The notes under the pieces were generated by a model that did not search any database, was not told where the DNA came from, and saw only the letters and a program-made list of their open reading frames with translations. A stretch of DNA of 6,902 nucleotides. Source: Thermoplasmata archaeon (lineage in GTDB: Archaea > Thermoplasmatota > Thermoplasmata > GCA-020350865). Location: assembly GCA_020351895.1 (NCBI GenBank), contig CP070672.1:3081821-3088722 (forward strand), read 5' to 3'. A program made the position numbers and the translations under genes. Below, one piece after another: positions 1-4,991 of the stretch (the stretch's first letter is position 1; the number at the start of each line of letters is the position of its first letter).

Positions 1-165
1 AACTTTCCAACCACGCTTTCAACCACTCTTATAACAAGGTCTGCCTGTTTCCCTCTACCCTCCCTATCTTCAAAGTATTGAAGAAACTGACATTCAATTT
101 GATGAACTCACTCATACCACCGAAAGGGTCATATCAGACTATTGTGATTGAGCAGTGGTTGGTTT
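1..165. other. Upstream region of ksgA with an unresolved minus-strand fragment at the left edge
   Basis: On the minus strand the frame running from 107 to the window edge is open for 35 codons and reads like protein, for example QYFEDREGRGKQADLVIRVV. It is preceded by a stop at 110-108 and holds no ATG, GTG or TTG before the motif begins. A different minus frame has ATG at 115-113 but ends after 28 codons. Either the edge cuts a gene that starts at an unusual codon, or it is a frameshifted remnant, or it is chance. For ksgA, possible TATA-like sequences are cttataac near 28-35 and tcatatca near 129-136. No clear Shine-Dalgarno precedes the ksgA start. Confidence 0.25.
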
Positions 166-1029
166 ATGGTTGAAGGCATGGGGATTGAGGATATCAAGCT
201 ATACAGGGGAAAAGGTCAGTATATTTTGATGGATAAAGACGTAATTTACAGACAGGTGGACTATGCGAAGCTAACGAAAAAAGATACAGTTTTGGAAATT
301 GGACCCGGCATGGGGGCATTGACATTCAAACTGGCTGAGAAGGCCAAAAAGGTTGTGGCCATTGAAAAGGATCATCGATTGTTCTCATATCTTGCCGGTA
401 GGATCCCAGAAAATGTAGAACTCGTCAACGAGGATGTTTTAGAAATGGAACTTCCCAAGTTCGAGGTCGTGGTGTCGAATCTGCCATATCAGATATCCTC
501 ACCTGTGACTTTCAAGCTCCTGAAACACGAATTCAGAAGGGCCATTCTCATGTATCAAAGGGAATTTGCCGAAAGAATGACGGCAAAAGCCCTTGATAAT
601 GACTACTGCCGCCTCTCTGTAAATGTATATTACAGGGCAGAATGTAGTATATTGGAATTCGTGTCCAAAGAGGCGTTTTATCCAAAACCCAAAGTGGATA
701 GTGCCATAATAGAATTGGTACCAAGAAAACCTCCATTCGAAGTTAAAAACGAAGAAATGTTTTTCAAGGTTGTGGATACACTCTTTGGTCAGAGGAGAAA
801 GAAGATCAAAAATCCCCTGATTGGATTGATAAGAACGGAATTAAAAAAGAGCGGAGCTCCAAGCAAATCCTCCTTAAATGAGATCATTAATGACATACCC
901 TTTAAGGATGAGAGGGTTGAGAAATTGAGTCCTGAGAAGATAGCATTATTGGCGGATAATTTATTCCTAACTTTGAGTGACTATATCGATTCGCATAAAA
1001 ATAATAATGCTGGCTTAGCCAGCAATTAA
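166..1029 (+). CDS. ksgA: 16S rRNA adenine N6,N6-dimethyltransferase KsgA/Dim1 (RsmA)
   Basis: Dimethylates two adjacent adenosines in the 3'-terminal helix 45 of small-subunit rRNA using S-adenosylmethionine, a late step of 30S assembly. With the start at 166 the protein has 287 residues, normal for the family. Visible landmarks: the substrate/cofactor N-terminal motif GKGQYILMD (about 15-23), SAM-binding motif I VLEIGPGMGALT (42-53), an acidic residue ending the second strand in AIEKD (65-69), catalytic motif IV NLPY (105-108), the family signature AFYPKPKVDSA (171-181) and the C-terminal FGQRRKKIKNPL (207-218). The frame is open back to TGA at 145, so TTG 148 and ATG 178 are alternative starts. 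None has a good Shine-Dalgarno; 166 is a compromise, and transcription from a TATA near 129-136 would leave almost no leader. The last codons form a hairpin (see 1008-1024). It is convergent with the minus-strand operon ending at 1046, 16 bp away. Family assignment is secure; the exact start is not. Confidence 0.96.
   Translation: MVEGMGIEDIKLYRGKGQYILMDKDVIYRQVDYAKLTKKDTVLEIGPGMGALTFKLAEKAKKVVAIEKDHRLFSYLAGRIPENVELVNEDVLEMELPKFEVVVSNLPYQISSPVTFKLLKHEFRRAILMYQREFAERMTAKALDNDYCRLSVNVYYRAECSILEFVSKEAFYPKPKVDSAIIELVPRKPPFEVKNEEMFFKVVDTLFGQRRKKIKNPLIGLIRTELKKSGAPSKSSLNEIINDIPFKDERVEKLSPEKIALLADNLFLTLSDYIDSHKNNNAGLASN
1008..1024. terminator. Strong hairpin at the ksgA 3' end, candidate bidirectional terminator
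   Basis: TGCTGGC and GCCAGCA (1008-1014 and 1018-1024) form a perfect 7-bp GC-rich stem with a 3-nt loop. It lies inside the last codons of ksgA. Read on the minus strand it falls about 20 nt after the stop of the winged-helix gene and is followed by a T-rich run (ATTATTATTTTTA), so it fits best as the terminator of the convergent minus-strand operon. The plus-strand side has only weak T tracts. Confidence 0.5.
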
Positions 1030-1045
1030 TATCGAATTGGGGGAT

Positions 1046-1453
1046 TTATTGCTTTGGTTCATCGGCTATTGACCAACTGCCGCCGTAATCGTCCACAGCG
1101 CCAGAGGATAACTGAACCCTGGCCCTGAATTTCCCTTTCTCCATAAAGAAATGGGCGTTCACAATCTGGGATTGATAGAGTTTGACCCTCTTTCCGTTTC
1201 CATTGAGTTTGTCTCCGATACAGGTAAGGAATCCAAGGTTTTCTAGCTGACGCACCTTTCTATAACATACGGCTATTGGGATTCCATATGATGCGCTGAT
1301 ATTCTGGACCGATTTGGGTTTTTTAAATGTGCTCATCAGTATTTTTGAAACGTATTTATCACTGATTAAATTTGATATCATTATTGGGTTGTAATTTGAC
1401 TCTTTTTCTGATATTTCGATGTGCTCGGTTTCTACAGAGATATTTGATTTCAT
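1046..1453 (-). CDS. Winged-helix-turn-helix transcriptional regulator (135 aa)
   Basis: A small, single-domain DNA-binding protein of the archaeal ArsR-like winged-helix type, probably acting on promoters in the cytoplasm. Residues about 32-95 form the domain: helices around YVSKILMSTFKKPKSVQNIS, then the recognition-helix segment YGIPIAVCYRKVRQLENLGF (56-75) and a wing ending GKRVKLYQS (87-95). The tail 96-122 (VNAHFFMEKGKFRARVQL) looks like a beta hairpin, and the final residues DDYGGSWSIADEPKQ are polar. An in-frame ATG exists at 1498, but the start at 1453 is far better: GGAGG sits at 1465-1461 with 7-nt spacing. That Shine-Dalgarno lies in the last codons of the upstream 63-residue gene, whose stop is one nucleotide before this ATG, so the two are translationally coupled. 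Target genes and ligand cannot be read from sequence. The family call is based on motif resemblance. Confidence 0.85.
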   Translation of the reverse strand: MKSNISVETEHIEISEKESNYNPIMISNLISDKYVSKILMSTFKKPKSVQNISASYGIPIAVCYRKVRQLENLGFLTCIGDKLNGNGKRVKLYQSQIVNAHFFMEKGKFRARVQLSSGAVDDYGGSWSIADEPKQ

Positions 1454-1454
1454 G

Positions 1455-1646
1455 TTATACCCTCCTCTTATCTGATGATAGTCCACCATTCTTGACATCT
1501 ATCACCCTAGAAATCTCTCCGTTTTTCAATGCTATGGCCATGGGTGTGCGATTTTTTTTGTTGTGATATCTGTTTTTCTCCTTCAACCACAAAAGTCCAT
1601 CATCTGTTTTGAAAACACCTTCTCTAACACTCCATCTCCTCTTCAT
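1455..1646 (-). CDS. Small conserved-looking protein of unknown function (63 aa), first gene of the operon
   Basis: I do not recognise the family. The gene is supported by its signals rather than by homology: ATG at 1646 follows a strong GGGAGGAG Shine-Dalgarno (GGAGG at 1659-1655, 8-nt spacing). Its stop TAA (1457-1455) is separated by one base from the ATG of the winged-helix regulator, and its last codons (AGG AGG GTA) supply that gene's ribosome-binding site. The protein is strongly basic (many K and R) and has no membrane segment. Residues 10-30 (GVFKTDDGLLWLKEKNRYHNK) and 34-54 (a TPMAIALKNGEISRVIDV stretch) suggest a few beta strands with a short turn, compatible with a mini beta-barrel or a nucleic-acid-binding fold, but that is a guess. 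Coupling suggests it acts with, or modulates, the regulator downstream. It overlaps no other credible gene. Confidence 0.65.
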   Translation of the reverse strand: MKRRWSVREGVFKTDDGLLWLKEKNRYHNKKNRTPMAIALKNGEISRVIDVKNGGLSSDKRRV

Positions 1647-1729
1647 GTATTACTCCTCCCTTTTCTCTCATTAGATCAAGGGTTTTCCGGCATCTCCTCC
1701 GCCCACCAGGAAGTCATTGTGCCGAGTTT

Positions 1730-1741
1730 GCTATTTATAGG
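1730..1741 (-). promoter_or_regulatory. TATA-like box for the 63-aa/winged-helix operon
   Basis: Read on the minus strand this is CCTATAAATAGC, a good archaeal box A. A start about 25 nt downstream (near 1708) would leave a leader of about 60 nt before the ATG at 1646. Two further AT-rich candidates lie upstream at about 1757-1770 and 1782-1792, so the choice is not certain. Confidence 0.45.
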
Positions 1742-1801
1742 TAGGATGAATCGCCGCTATTTAAATATTTCCAAGTTTTGGTGTATATATTACAGTTAGG
1801 G

Positions 1802-1818
1802 ACTGCACAAAGTGCAGT
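1802..1818. repeat. Perfect inverted repeat ACTGCAC-AAA-GTGCAGT
   Basis: Arms of 7 bp (1802-1808 and 1812-1818) flank a 3-nt centre. It lies between the end of the 88-aa regulator gene and the promoter of the minus-strand operon, upstream of the TATA candidates. The geometry fits a dimeric regulator operator; it could also be a short RNA hairpin. On the minus strand a T-rich run lies before it rather than after, so it is not a classic terminator. Confidence 0.4.
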
Positions 1819-1873
1819 GAAGATGATGCTTAATAAACAAAAAAATGTTGTCAACCAAAAAATCTTCTTTCCA

Positions 1874-1898
1874 ATCTTAAAATTACAGTTTTTAAGAT
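1874..1898 (-). terminator. Hairpin with T tracts after the 88-aa regulator gene
   Basis: ATCTTAAAA (1874-1882) and TTTTAAGAT (1890-1898) are perfect 9-bp arms around a 7-nt loop, starting about 19 nt past the stop codon at 1917. On the minus strand, runs of six or more T occur just before the hairpin and again near 1860 and 1840. Archaeal RNA polymerase terminates largely at oligo-T, so this region is a probable terminator for the regulator. Confidence 0.45.
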
Positions 1899-1916
1899 AA
1901 AAAATACAGTAATAAA

Positions 1917-2183
1917 CTAATATTTTTTCCATAGGTCCGATATTTTTTCGAACTCACCTACAAGATGTTCTGTATTGATGATATAGTACCTAGATTTCCC
2001 ATCCTCATGCACAACCTCAACAGCCCCAATATTTACCAGATTTTCGATTCTTTTTCGGGCGGTTCTGAAATTGAGGTTGGTTCCTTCTATGATCTTAGCA
2101 AGGGTATGACTTGTATGCGGATGGAGCAATAGAAAGTCGAGAATTCTCGACTCAGGAATATCACCCATCAAATCCTTGAACAT
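1917..2183 (-). CDS. Small winged-helix DNA-binding regulator (88 aa)
   Basis: A one-domain winged-helix protein. The opening MFKDLMGDIPESRILDFLL is typical of short archaeal regulators that begin F-K-x-L-x-G-x-x-x-x-x-x-I/V-L-x-F-L. Helix 2 is SHTLAKIIEG (25-34), the recognition helix is NFRTARKRIENLVNIG (38-53), the wing is AVEVVHEDGKSRYYIIN (54-70), and a C-terminal helix (71-87) could mediate dimerisation. ATG 2183 follows an AGGGGA Shine-Dalgarno-like sequence 4-5 nt upstream. The gene is divergent from the STAND ATPase at 2421, with 237 bp of shared control region holding a perfect inverted repeat near its own predicted start site. Autoregulation, and control of the divergent ATPase gene, are therefore plausible but inferred. 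No metal-binding cysteines or ligand domain are visible. The stop codon overlaps a short AT-rich frame that I do not consider a gene. Confidence 0.85.
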   Translation of the reverse strand: MFKDLMGDIPESRILDFLLLHPHTSHTLAKIIEGTNLNFRTARKRIENLVNIGAVEVVHEDGKSRYYIINTEHLVGEFEKISDLWKKY

Positions 2184-2221
2184 TTTATTCCCCTATTTAC
2201 TGAATAAATTTGTGGTTCATA

Positions 2222-2239
2222 GGTCTTTCGGTAAAGACC
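2222..2239. promoter_or_regulatory. Perfect inverted repeat, candidate operator of the 88-aa regulator
   Basis: GGTCTTT-CGGT-AAAGACC has 7-bp perfect arms with a 4-nt centre. On the minus strand a TATA-like TTTATCC occurs at 2254-2248, which would place the start site of the 88-aa regulator at about 2226, inside this repeat. A bound dimer here would block that promoter. A related half-like sequence (CGGTCC) lies at 2255-2260. Confidence 0.45.
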
Positions 2240-2273
2240 AAATAATTGGATAAACGGTCCAAATGATATCTTA

Positions 2274-2313
2274 GGCCCCTATAAGAGGCGATATCTTTAT
2301 AGGGCCATATATA
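2274..2313 (+). promoter_or_regulatory. Promoter region of the STAND ATPase gene: imperfect inverted repeat plus TATA box
   Basis: GGCCCCTATAAG (2274-2285) and CTTTATAGGGCC (2295-2306) form an imperfect inverted repeat with one-base bulges. It directly abuts ATATATA at 2307-2313, the best TATA box, with GGGCC in the position of a BRE. A start near 2332-2338 would leave a leader of about 85 nt. The repeat overlaps where TFB would bind, so a regulator here could block initiation. Confidence 0.45.
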
Positions 2314-2377
2314 CTTTACTTATTGCTGTAAAATAAGCAGGAAAGAATAAAAGCATTGTAGATAATACAGTAAAAAG

Positions 2378-2401
2378 CCTGAAAAACAGGTTTTTTTCAG
2401 G
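2378..2401 (+). promoter_or_regulatory. Leader with two mutually exclusive hairpins and a T7 tract
   Basis: CCTGAAAAA (2378-2386) pairs perfectly with TTTTTCAGG (2393-2401), a 9-bp stem with a 6-nt loop ending 9 nt before the GAGG Shine-Dalgarno at 2411. The same CCTG can instead pair with CAGG at 2387-2390, a short hairpin followed at once by seven T (2391-2397), which is terminator-like. The two folds exclude each other. This could be an attenuator in the 5' leader of the ATPase gene. Confidence 0.35.
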
Positions 2402-2420
2402 AAGAAAAACGAGGATATCG

Positions 2421-3845
2421 ATGGCACCAAAAGGTCGTACAAGAACAGAGAAAAAGAAAAAAGCGGGGGGAGAAAATGTCCCCTACAACATGGGACATAT
2501 TCTATATATGGCCCAGCTAACAGGTAACATCCATGGAAAAAACCTCATAGATTCCATGCCAGAGCATGAAAGGGAGCGCTATCAACTGGCATTTGATACT
2601 CTTGTTGAGGATGAGTTTTTAATACAGATAAAAACCGAGAAAAAAGGAACCTTCACAATAAATCCAGAGAAAATAGAGGAGACATTGGCACTGATACATC
2701 GATTCGTGAGAGGGACCAAGGATGAGATAAAAGTAAAGCAGGTACCAAAAAATCCATTCTATCACAGAGGCCCGATAAAAAATATTGAACACTTCATAGG
2801 CCGTGAAAAGACAATTTCCCACCTCTTCGACAGACTAAGGCATACTGAGGACTGCTCCATAATCGGTCCAAGGGCCATTGGTAAAACCTCCCTTTTACAT
2901 TACATCTCGAACAATGAGGTATTAAGAAATTATCATTTGGATCCAAAGAAATACATCTTCGTTTATCACGATCTTCAAAGGTTTGATGAAAATTCAGTGG
3001 TCAAAGATTTTTTTTACGAGATGTTTTCCCAAACAATAACGCAGATAAATCAGAGCTCATTCATAACAGAGGATGAAATAAATAAAATCAACAAAGAAAG
3101 CGGTAATGTCATAACAAAAATCAACAAATCCCTGTTGGAAATAGGTGATTTAGAGAGTCTGATAGGTACACTATCGGAGAGGGATTACAATCTTGTATAC
3201 ATGTTCGATGAATTTGAATCAGTAGCCAATAATCCCAATTTCGACTTCAGCTTCTATGGGCAACTGAGAGCCTTGTCAGGGAATCCTGCCTTCAATGTTG
3301 CCTACATAACAGCCTCTAAAAAAAGTATTTACGATCTGACTTTCAATGATGAGATTAAAACCTCGCCATTCTTCCGATACTTCGAGGATTTCAAATTGGG
3401 ACTCATGAGCATCGAAGAGGTTAGAGGATTCTTCAGGCTCGCTGCGAAAAATGGCTTCATATTCTCAAGTAAGATGAGAAACCTAATCGAGGAATGGAGC
3501 GGCTGTCATCCATTCTTAGTGCAACTTTCTTGTGATTATTTCTTTGATTTGGCCTTGAATCAAATAAAATTGAAACTTGGAGAAGAAGAAAAGCATCTTA
3601 AGATGTTCATAAAGCGTCATAGAAAACACTTCTCCTACTTCTGGAAACAGGTGGATAATAGGGAACGAAAATGCCTATGGAGATTGGCCTCAGGAAAAAC
3701 TCTCGGACCTGATTGTAGGAATGTTCTTGATAATATGAGGGAATGCTATCTTGTGAAAGCAAAGGATGATAATCATGGAATATTCTCCATGGCATTTGAA
3801 AAGTTCATATGTGATATGCCGTCGCCAAAATCGGATTTAGTCTAG
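2421..3845 (+). CDS. STAND-type P-loop ATPase with N-terminal winged-helix-like region (474 aa)
   Basis: A signal-transducing ATPase of the STAND/AAA-like class, which act as nucleotide switches that assemble on sensing a stimulus. Residues 1-16 are a lysine/arginine-rich tail. Residues about 20-97 look like a winged-helix module. FIGRE (125-129) opens the NTPase domain, Walker A is GPRAIGKTS (149-157) with K155 and T156, Walker B is NLVYMFDEFE (257-266) with D263 and E264, and AYITASKK (294-301) sits at the sensor-1 position. The segment SPFFRYFEDFKLGLMS (315-330) and the GCHPFLVQLS motif (361-370) match the STAND GxP-type motif of bacterial AAA-like proteins. Residues 405-465 resemble the usual C-terminal winged helix ending in FSMAFEKFI. 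There is no fused toxin, nuclease or TIR domain and no repeat sensor. ATG 2421 has GAGG at 2411-2414. It is divergent from the 88-aa regulator and followed by a separately promoted beta-rich protein. The class is firm; the biological role is not known. Confidence 0.88.
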   Translation: MAPKGRTRTEKKKKAGGENVPYNMGHILYMAQLTGNIHGKNLIDSMPEHERERYQLAFDTLVEDEFLIQIKTEKKGTFTINPEKIEETLALIHRFVRGTKDEIKVKQVPKNPFYHRGPIKNIEHFIGREKTISHLFDRLRHTEDCSIIGPRAIGKTSLLHYISNNEVLRNYHLDPKKYIFVYHDLQRFDENSVVKDFFYEMFSQTITQINQSSFITEDEINKINKESGNVITKINKSLLEIGDLESLIGTLSERDYNLVYMFDEFESVANNPNFDFSFYGQLRALSGNPAFNVAYITASKKSIYDLTFNDEIKTSPFFRYFEDFKLGLMSIEEVRGFFRLAAKNGFIFSSKMRNLIEEWSGCHPFLVQLSCDYFFDLALNQIKLKLGEEEKHLKMFIKRHRKHFSYFWKQVDNRERKCLWRLASGKTLGPDCRNVLDNMRECYLVKAKDDNHGIFSMAFEKFICDMPSPKSDLV

Positions 3846-3908
3846 GATTTACATGCTCTGAATAAAACGAGATAGAGGTGGAAAAAGAATAATAACATGT
3901 GGAACATA

Positions 3909-3916
3909 TTTATATC
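3909..3916 (+). promoter_or_regulatory. TATA box of the beta-rich protein gene
   Basis: TTTATATC at 3909-3916 predicts a start near 3935-3940. That leaves a leader of about 25 nt to the ATC at 3964, containing the Shine-Dalgarno AGGAGGTG at 3951-3958. It means the gene can be expressed independently of the ATPase that ends 63 bp upstream. No clear terminator is visible after the ATPase gene. Confidence 0.5.
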
Positions 3917-3963
3917 CTGGCTTTGAAATGAATTCATGAAAAAAGGCACAAGGAGGTGCCAAT

Positions 3964-4608
3964 ATCACCGAGGAGAAAGAAGAGGATAAAGAGTCGGAAG
4001 AACACCCAGGGCCTGTGGATGATCTGATATTGGACCACTGGTCCTCCATAATAGAGATTGATAATGAAAATAACGGCCATATTCTCCAAACATTGAAAGC
4101 CCGGGTCAAAGTCGGGCGGCTGCGTGAAAAGCTCATATCCATTTGGTCCTCCATACCTGCCAGGCTTGAAGATATGAGCCTAGTTATCAAAGATTTAAAC
4201 ACCGGCGAAGAGATCATCCCTGAGGTTCTTATTGATGATCCTAAATATAAATGGATCAAGATACCATTTAAATATCCAATTGAGAAGGATGAGGAGTTTG
4301 GATTCGAGGCCAGGTATTTACAGCCAAAAACCTACAAGGCTATCGGTGAGGATTACTATAGTTACACGAGTAGGCATGAGGGAAAAGACATTCTAATAAA
4401 GATAAAATTTCCCGAGGATATTGAAATTATAAACACAGATGGTTCCAACATAAGAACCAGTGGAGGCATCATATTGGATTTGCCAAAAGACAACAGACCA
4501 ATAACAACCATTGAGGAAGGGAAGGCCTGCATAGTCTGGGCCATAAAACGGGGAAAGATCGGGTACACTTATACTCTCCGCTGGAGAACAGAAAAGAATC
4601 TAGATTGA
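3964..4608 (+). CDS. Beta-rich protein of unknown function, probable partner of the STAND ATPase; likely non-AUG start
   Basis: About 214 residues, no signal peptide and no membrane segment. The N-terminus (TEEKEEDKESEEHPGP) is acidic and disordered. From about residue 22 the pattern is alternating beta strands: SIIEIDNENNGHILQTLKAR, a W/I-rich loop, then strands to the end, closing with IVWAIKRGKIGYTYTLRW, a tryptophan-G-Y-T-L-x-W ending that suggests an immunoglobulin-like beta sandwich. From memory, similar endings occur in bacterial domains attached to HTH or STAND signalling proteins; this was not checked. Start choice: no ATG exists in frame after the stop at 3937-3939. GTG 4015 is in frame but has no Shine-Dalgarno and discards an evidently coding stretch. 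AGGAGGTG at 3951-3958 is an excellent ribosome-binding site with 7 nt from GGAGG to ATC 3964. An alternative is ATG 3936 with a one-base change in the A6 run at 3939-3944. It follows the ATPase on the same strand. Existence is secure; start and function are not. Confidence 0.78.
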   Translation: MTEEKEEDKESEEHPGPVDDLILDHWSSIIEIDNENNGHILQTLKARVKVGRLREKLISIWSSIPARLEDMSLVIKDLNTGEEIIPEVLIDDPKYKWIKIPFKYPIEKDEEFGFEARYLQPKTYKAIGEDYYSYTSRHEGKDILIKIKFPEDIEIINTDGSNIRTSGGIILDLPKDNRPITTIEEGKACIVWAIKRGKIGYTYTLRWRTEKNLD

Positions 4609-4636
4609 GAGTGTCAACTAATATGTCTCTCATACC

Positions 4637-4695
4637 TTTTTTTAGATTTCCCCCAAATCTTATACACTTTTATCTGCTGGTTTTACCTTTAGCAG
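4637..4695. terminator. Convergent terminator region: T7 tract and hairpin
   Basis: A run of seven T at 4637-4643 lies 29 nt past the plus-strand stop and fits an archaeal oligo-T terminator. CTGCT (4674-4678) and AGCAG (4691-4695) form a stem with an inner GGT/ACC pair. It is followed by five T on the plus strand, and on the minus strand it lies just beyond the stop of the glycine-rich peptide gene. The region likely ends both convergent transcripts. Confidence 0.45.
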
Positions 4696-4707
4696 GTTTT
4701 TCTATAA

Positions 4708-4986
4708 CTAACCACTACCCGCGCCACCACCATCAATGTTATCGCATTCACTGACACTACCTGCTCCGCCACCGTCCACTGTATCGTATTCGCAACCACT
4801 TCCTGCTCCACCACCATCTATTCCTGTGGTCACGTCGGCGCCACTACCAGCACCACCGCCTGCCATGGCGTGTGCTGATACGAAAAGCATTATAAACAGC
4901 CCCAACGCAATTATAACAGCGGTTTTTCTTGCGCCTTCACACCCACCACCAGCTTCGCTTTTAGGGTATTGCTCCCTTACTTTCAT
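4708..4986 (-). CDS. Secreted glycine-rich acidic repeat peptide (92 aa precursor)
   Basis: I do not recognise a family. The precursor has a charged N-region (MKVREQYPKSEAGGGCEGARK), a hydrophobic core VIIALGLFIMLFV (24-36) and the cleavage-like ending SAHAMA (37-42), a Sec-type signal peptide with processing after A40 or A42. The mature part of about 50 residues holds four GGGAGS units at about 43, 58, 72 and 86, spaced 14-15 residues. They are separated by short acidic linkers: ADVTTGID, GCEYDTVD and VSECDNID. It has no lysine or arginine, about eight acidic residues, and two cysteines (65 and 81). The gene is supported by an excellent Shine-Dalgarno, GGAGG at 5000-4996 nine nt before ATG 4986, and a TATA box at 5069-5078. 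The long signal-peptide N-region is slightly unusual. It could be an exported structural or adhesive peptide, a signalling precursor or a metal binder. The proline-rich frame on the opposite strand is its shadow. Confidence 0.75.
   Translation of the reverse strand: MKVREQYPKSEAGGGCEGARKTAVIIALGLFIMLFVSAHAMAGGGAGSGADVTTGIDGGGAGSGCEYDTVDGGGAGSVSECDNIDGGGAGSG
4711..4860 (-). repeat. Four imperfect tandem units encoding GGGAGS
   Basis: Four units of 42-45 bp, each encoding GGGAGS followed by an 8-9 residue acidic linker. Third positions differ between units (compare the plus-strand copies near 4711, 4755, 4797 and 4843), so the repeats have diverged at DNA level while the peptide motif stays the same. 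That suggests selection on the protein rather than recent slippage. Confidence 0.7.
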
Positions 4987-4991
4987 GCTCT

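Noticed and set aside
1454..1498. Longer start for the 135-aa winged-helix protein at 1498
   Set aside because: It would overlap the 63-aa gene in another frame and lacks a ribosome-binding site, while 1453 has GGAGG at 7-nt spacing.
1735..1932. Minus-strand 65-codon frame with a hydrophobic segment after the 88-aa regulator
   Set aside because: Starts inside the regulator's last codons, has no Shine-Dalgarno, and its composition is what AT-rich DNA gives by chance; it also runs through the terminator-like hairpin.
3956..4026. GTG 3956 as the start of a short basic frame overlapping the beta-rich gene
   Set aside because: It begins inside the Shine-Dalgarno itself and stops after about 23 codons.
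3849..4259. Minus-strand frame of 136 codons opposite the beta-rich protein
   Set aside because: Serine-rich antisense shadow without ribosome-binding site; the plus-strand frame continues for another 350 bp with coherent protein character.
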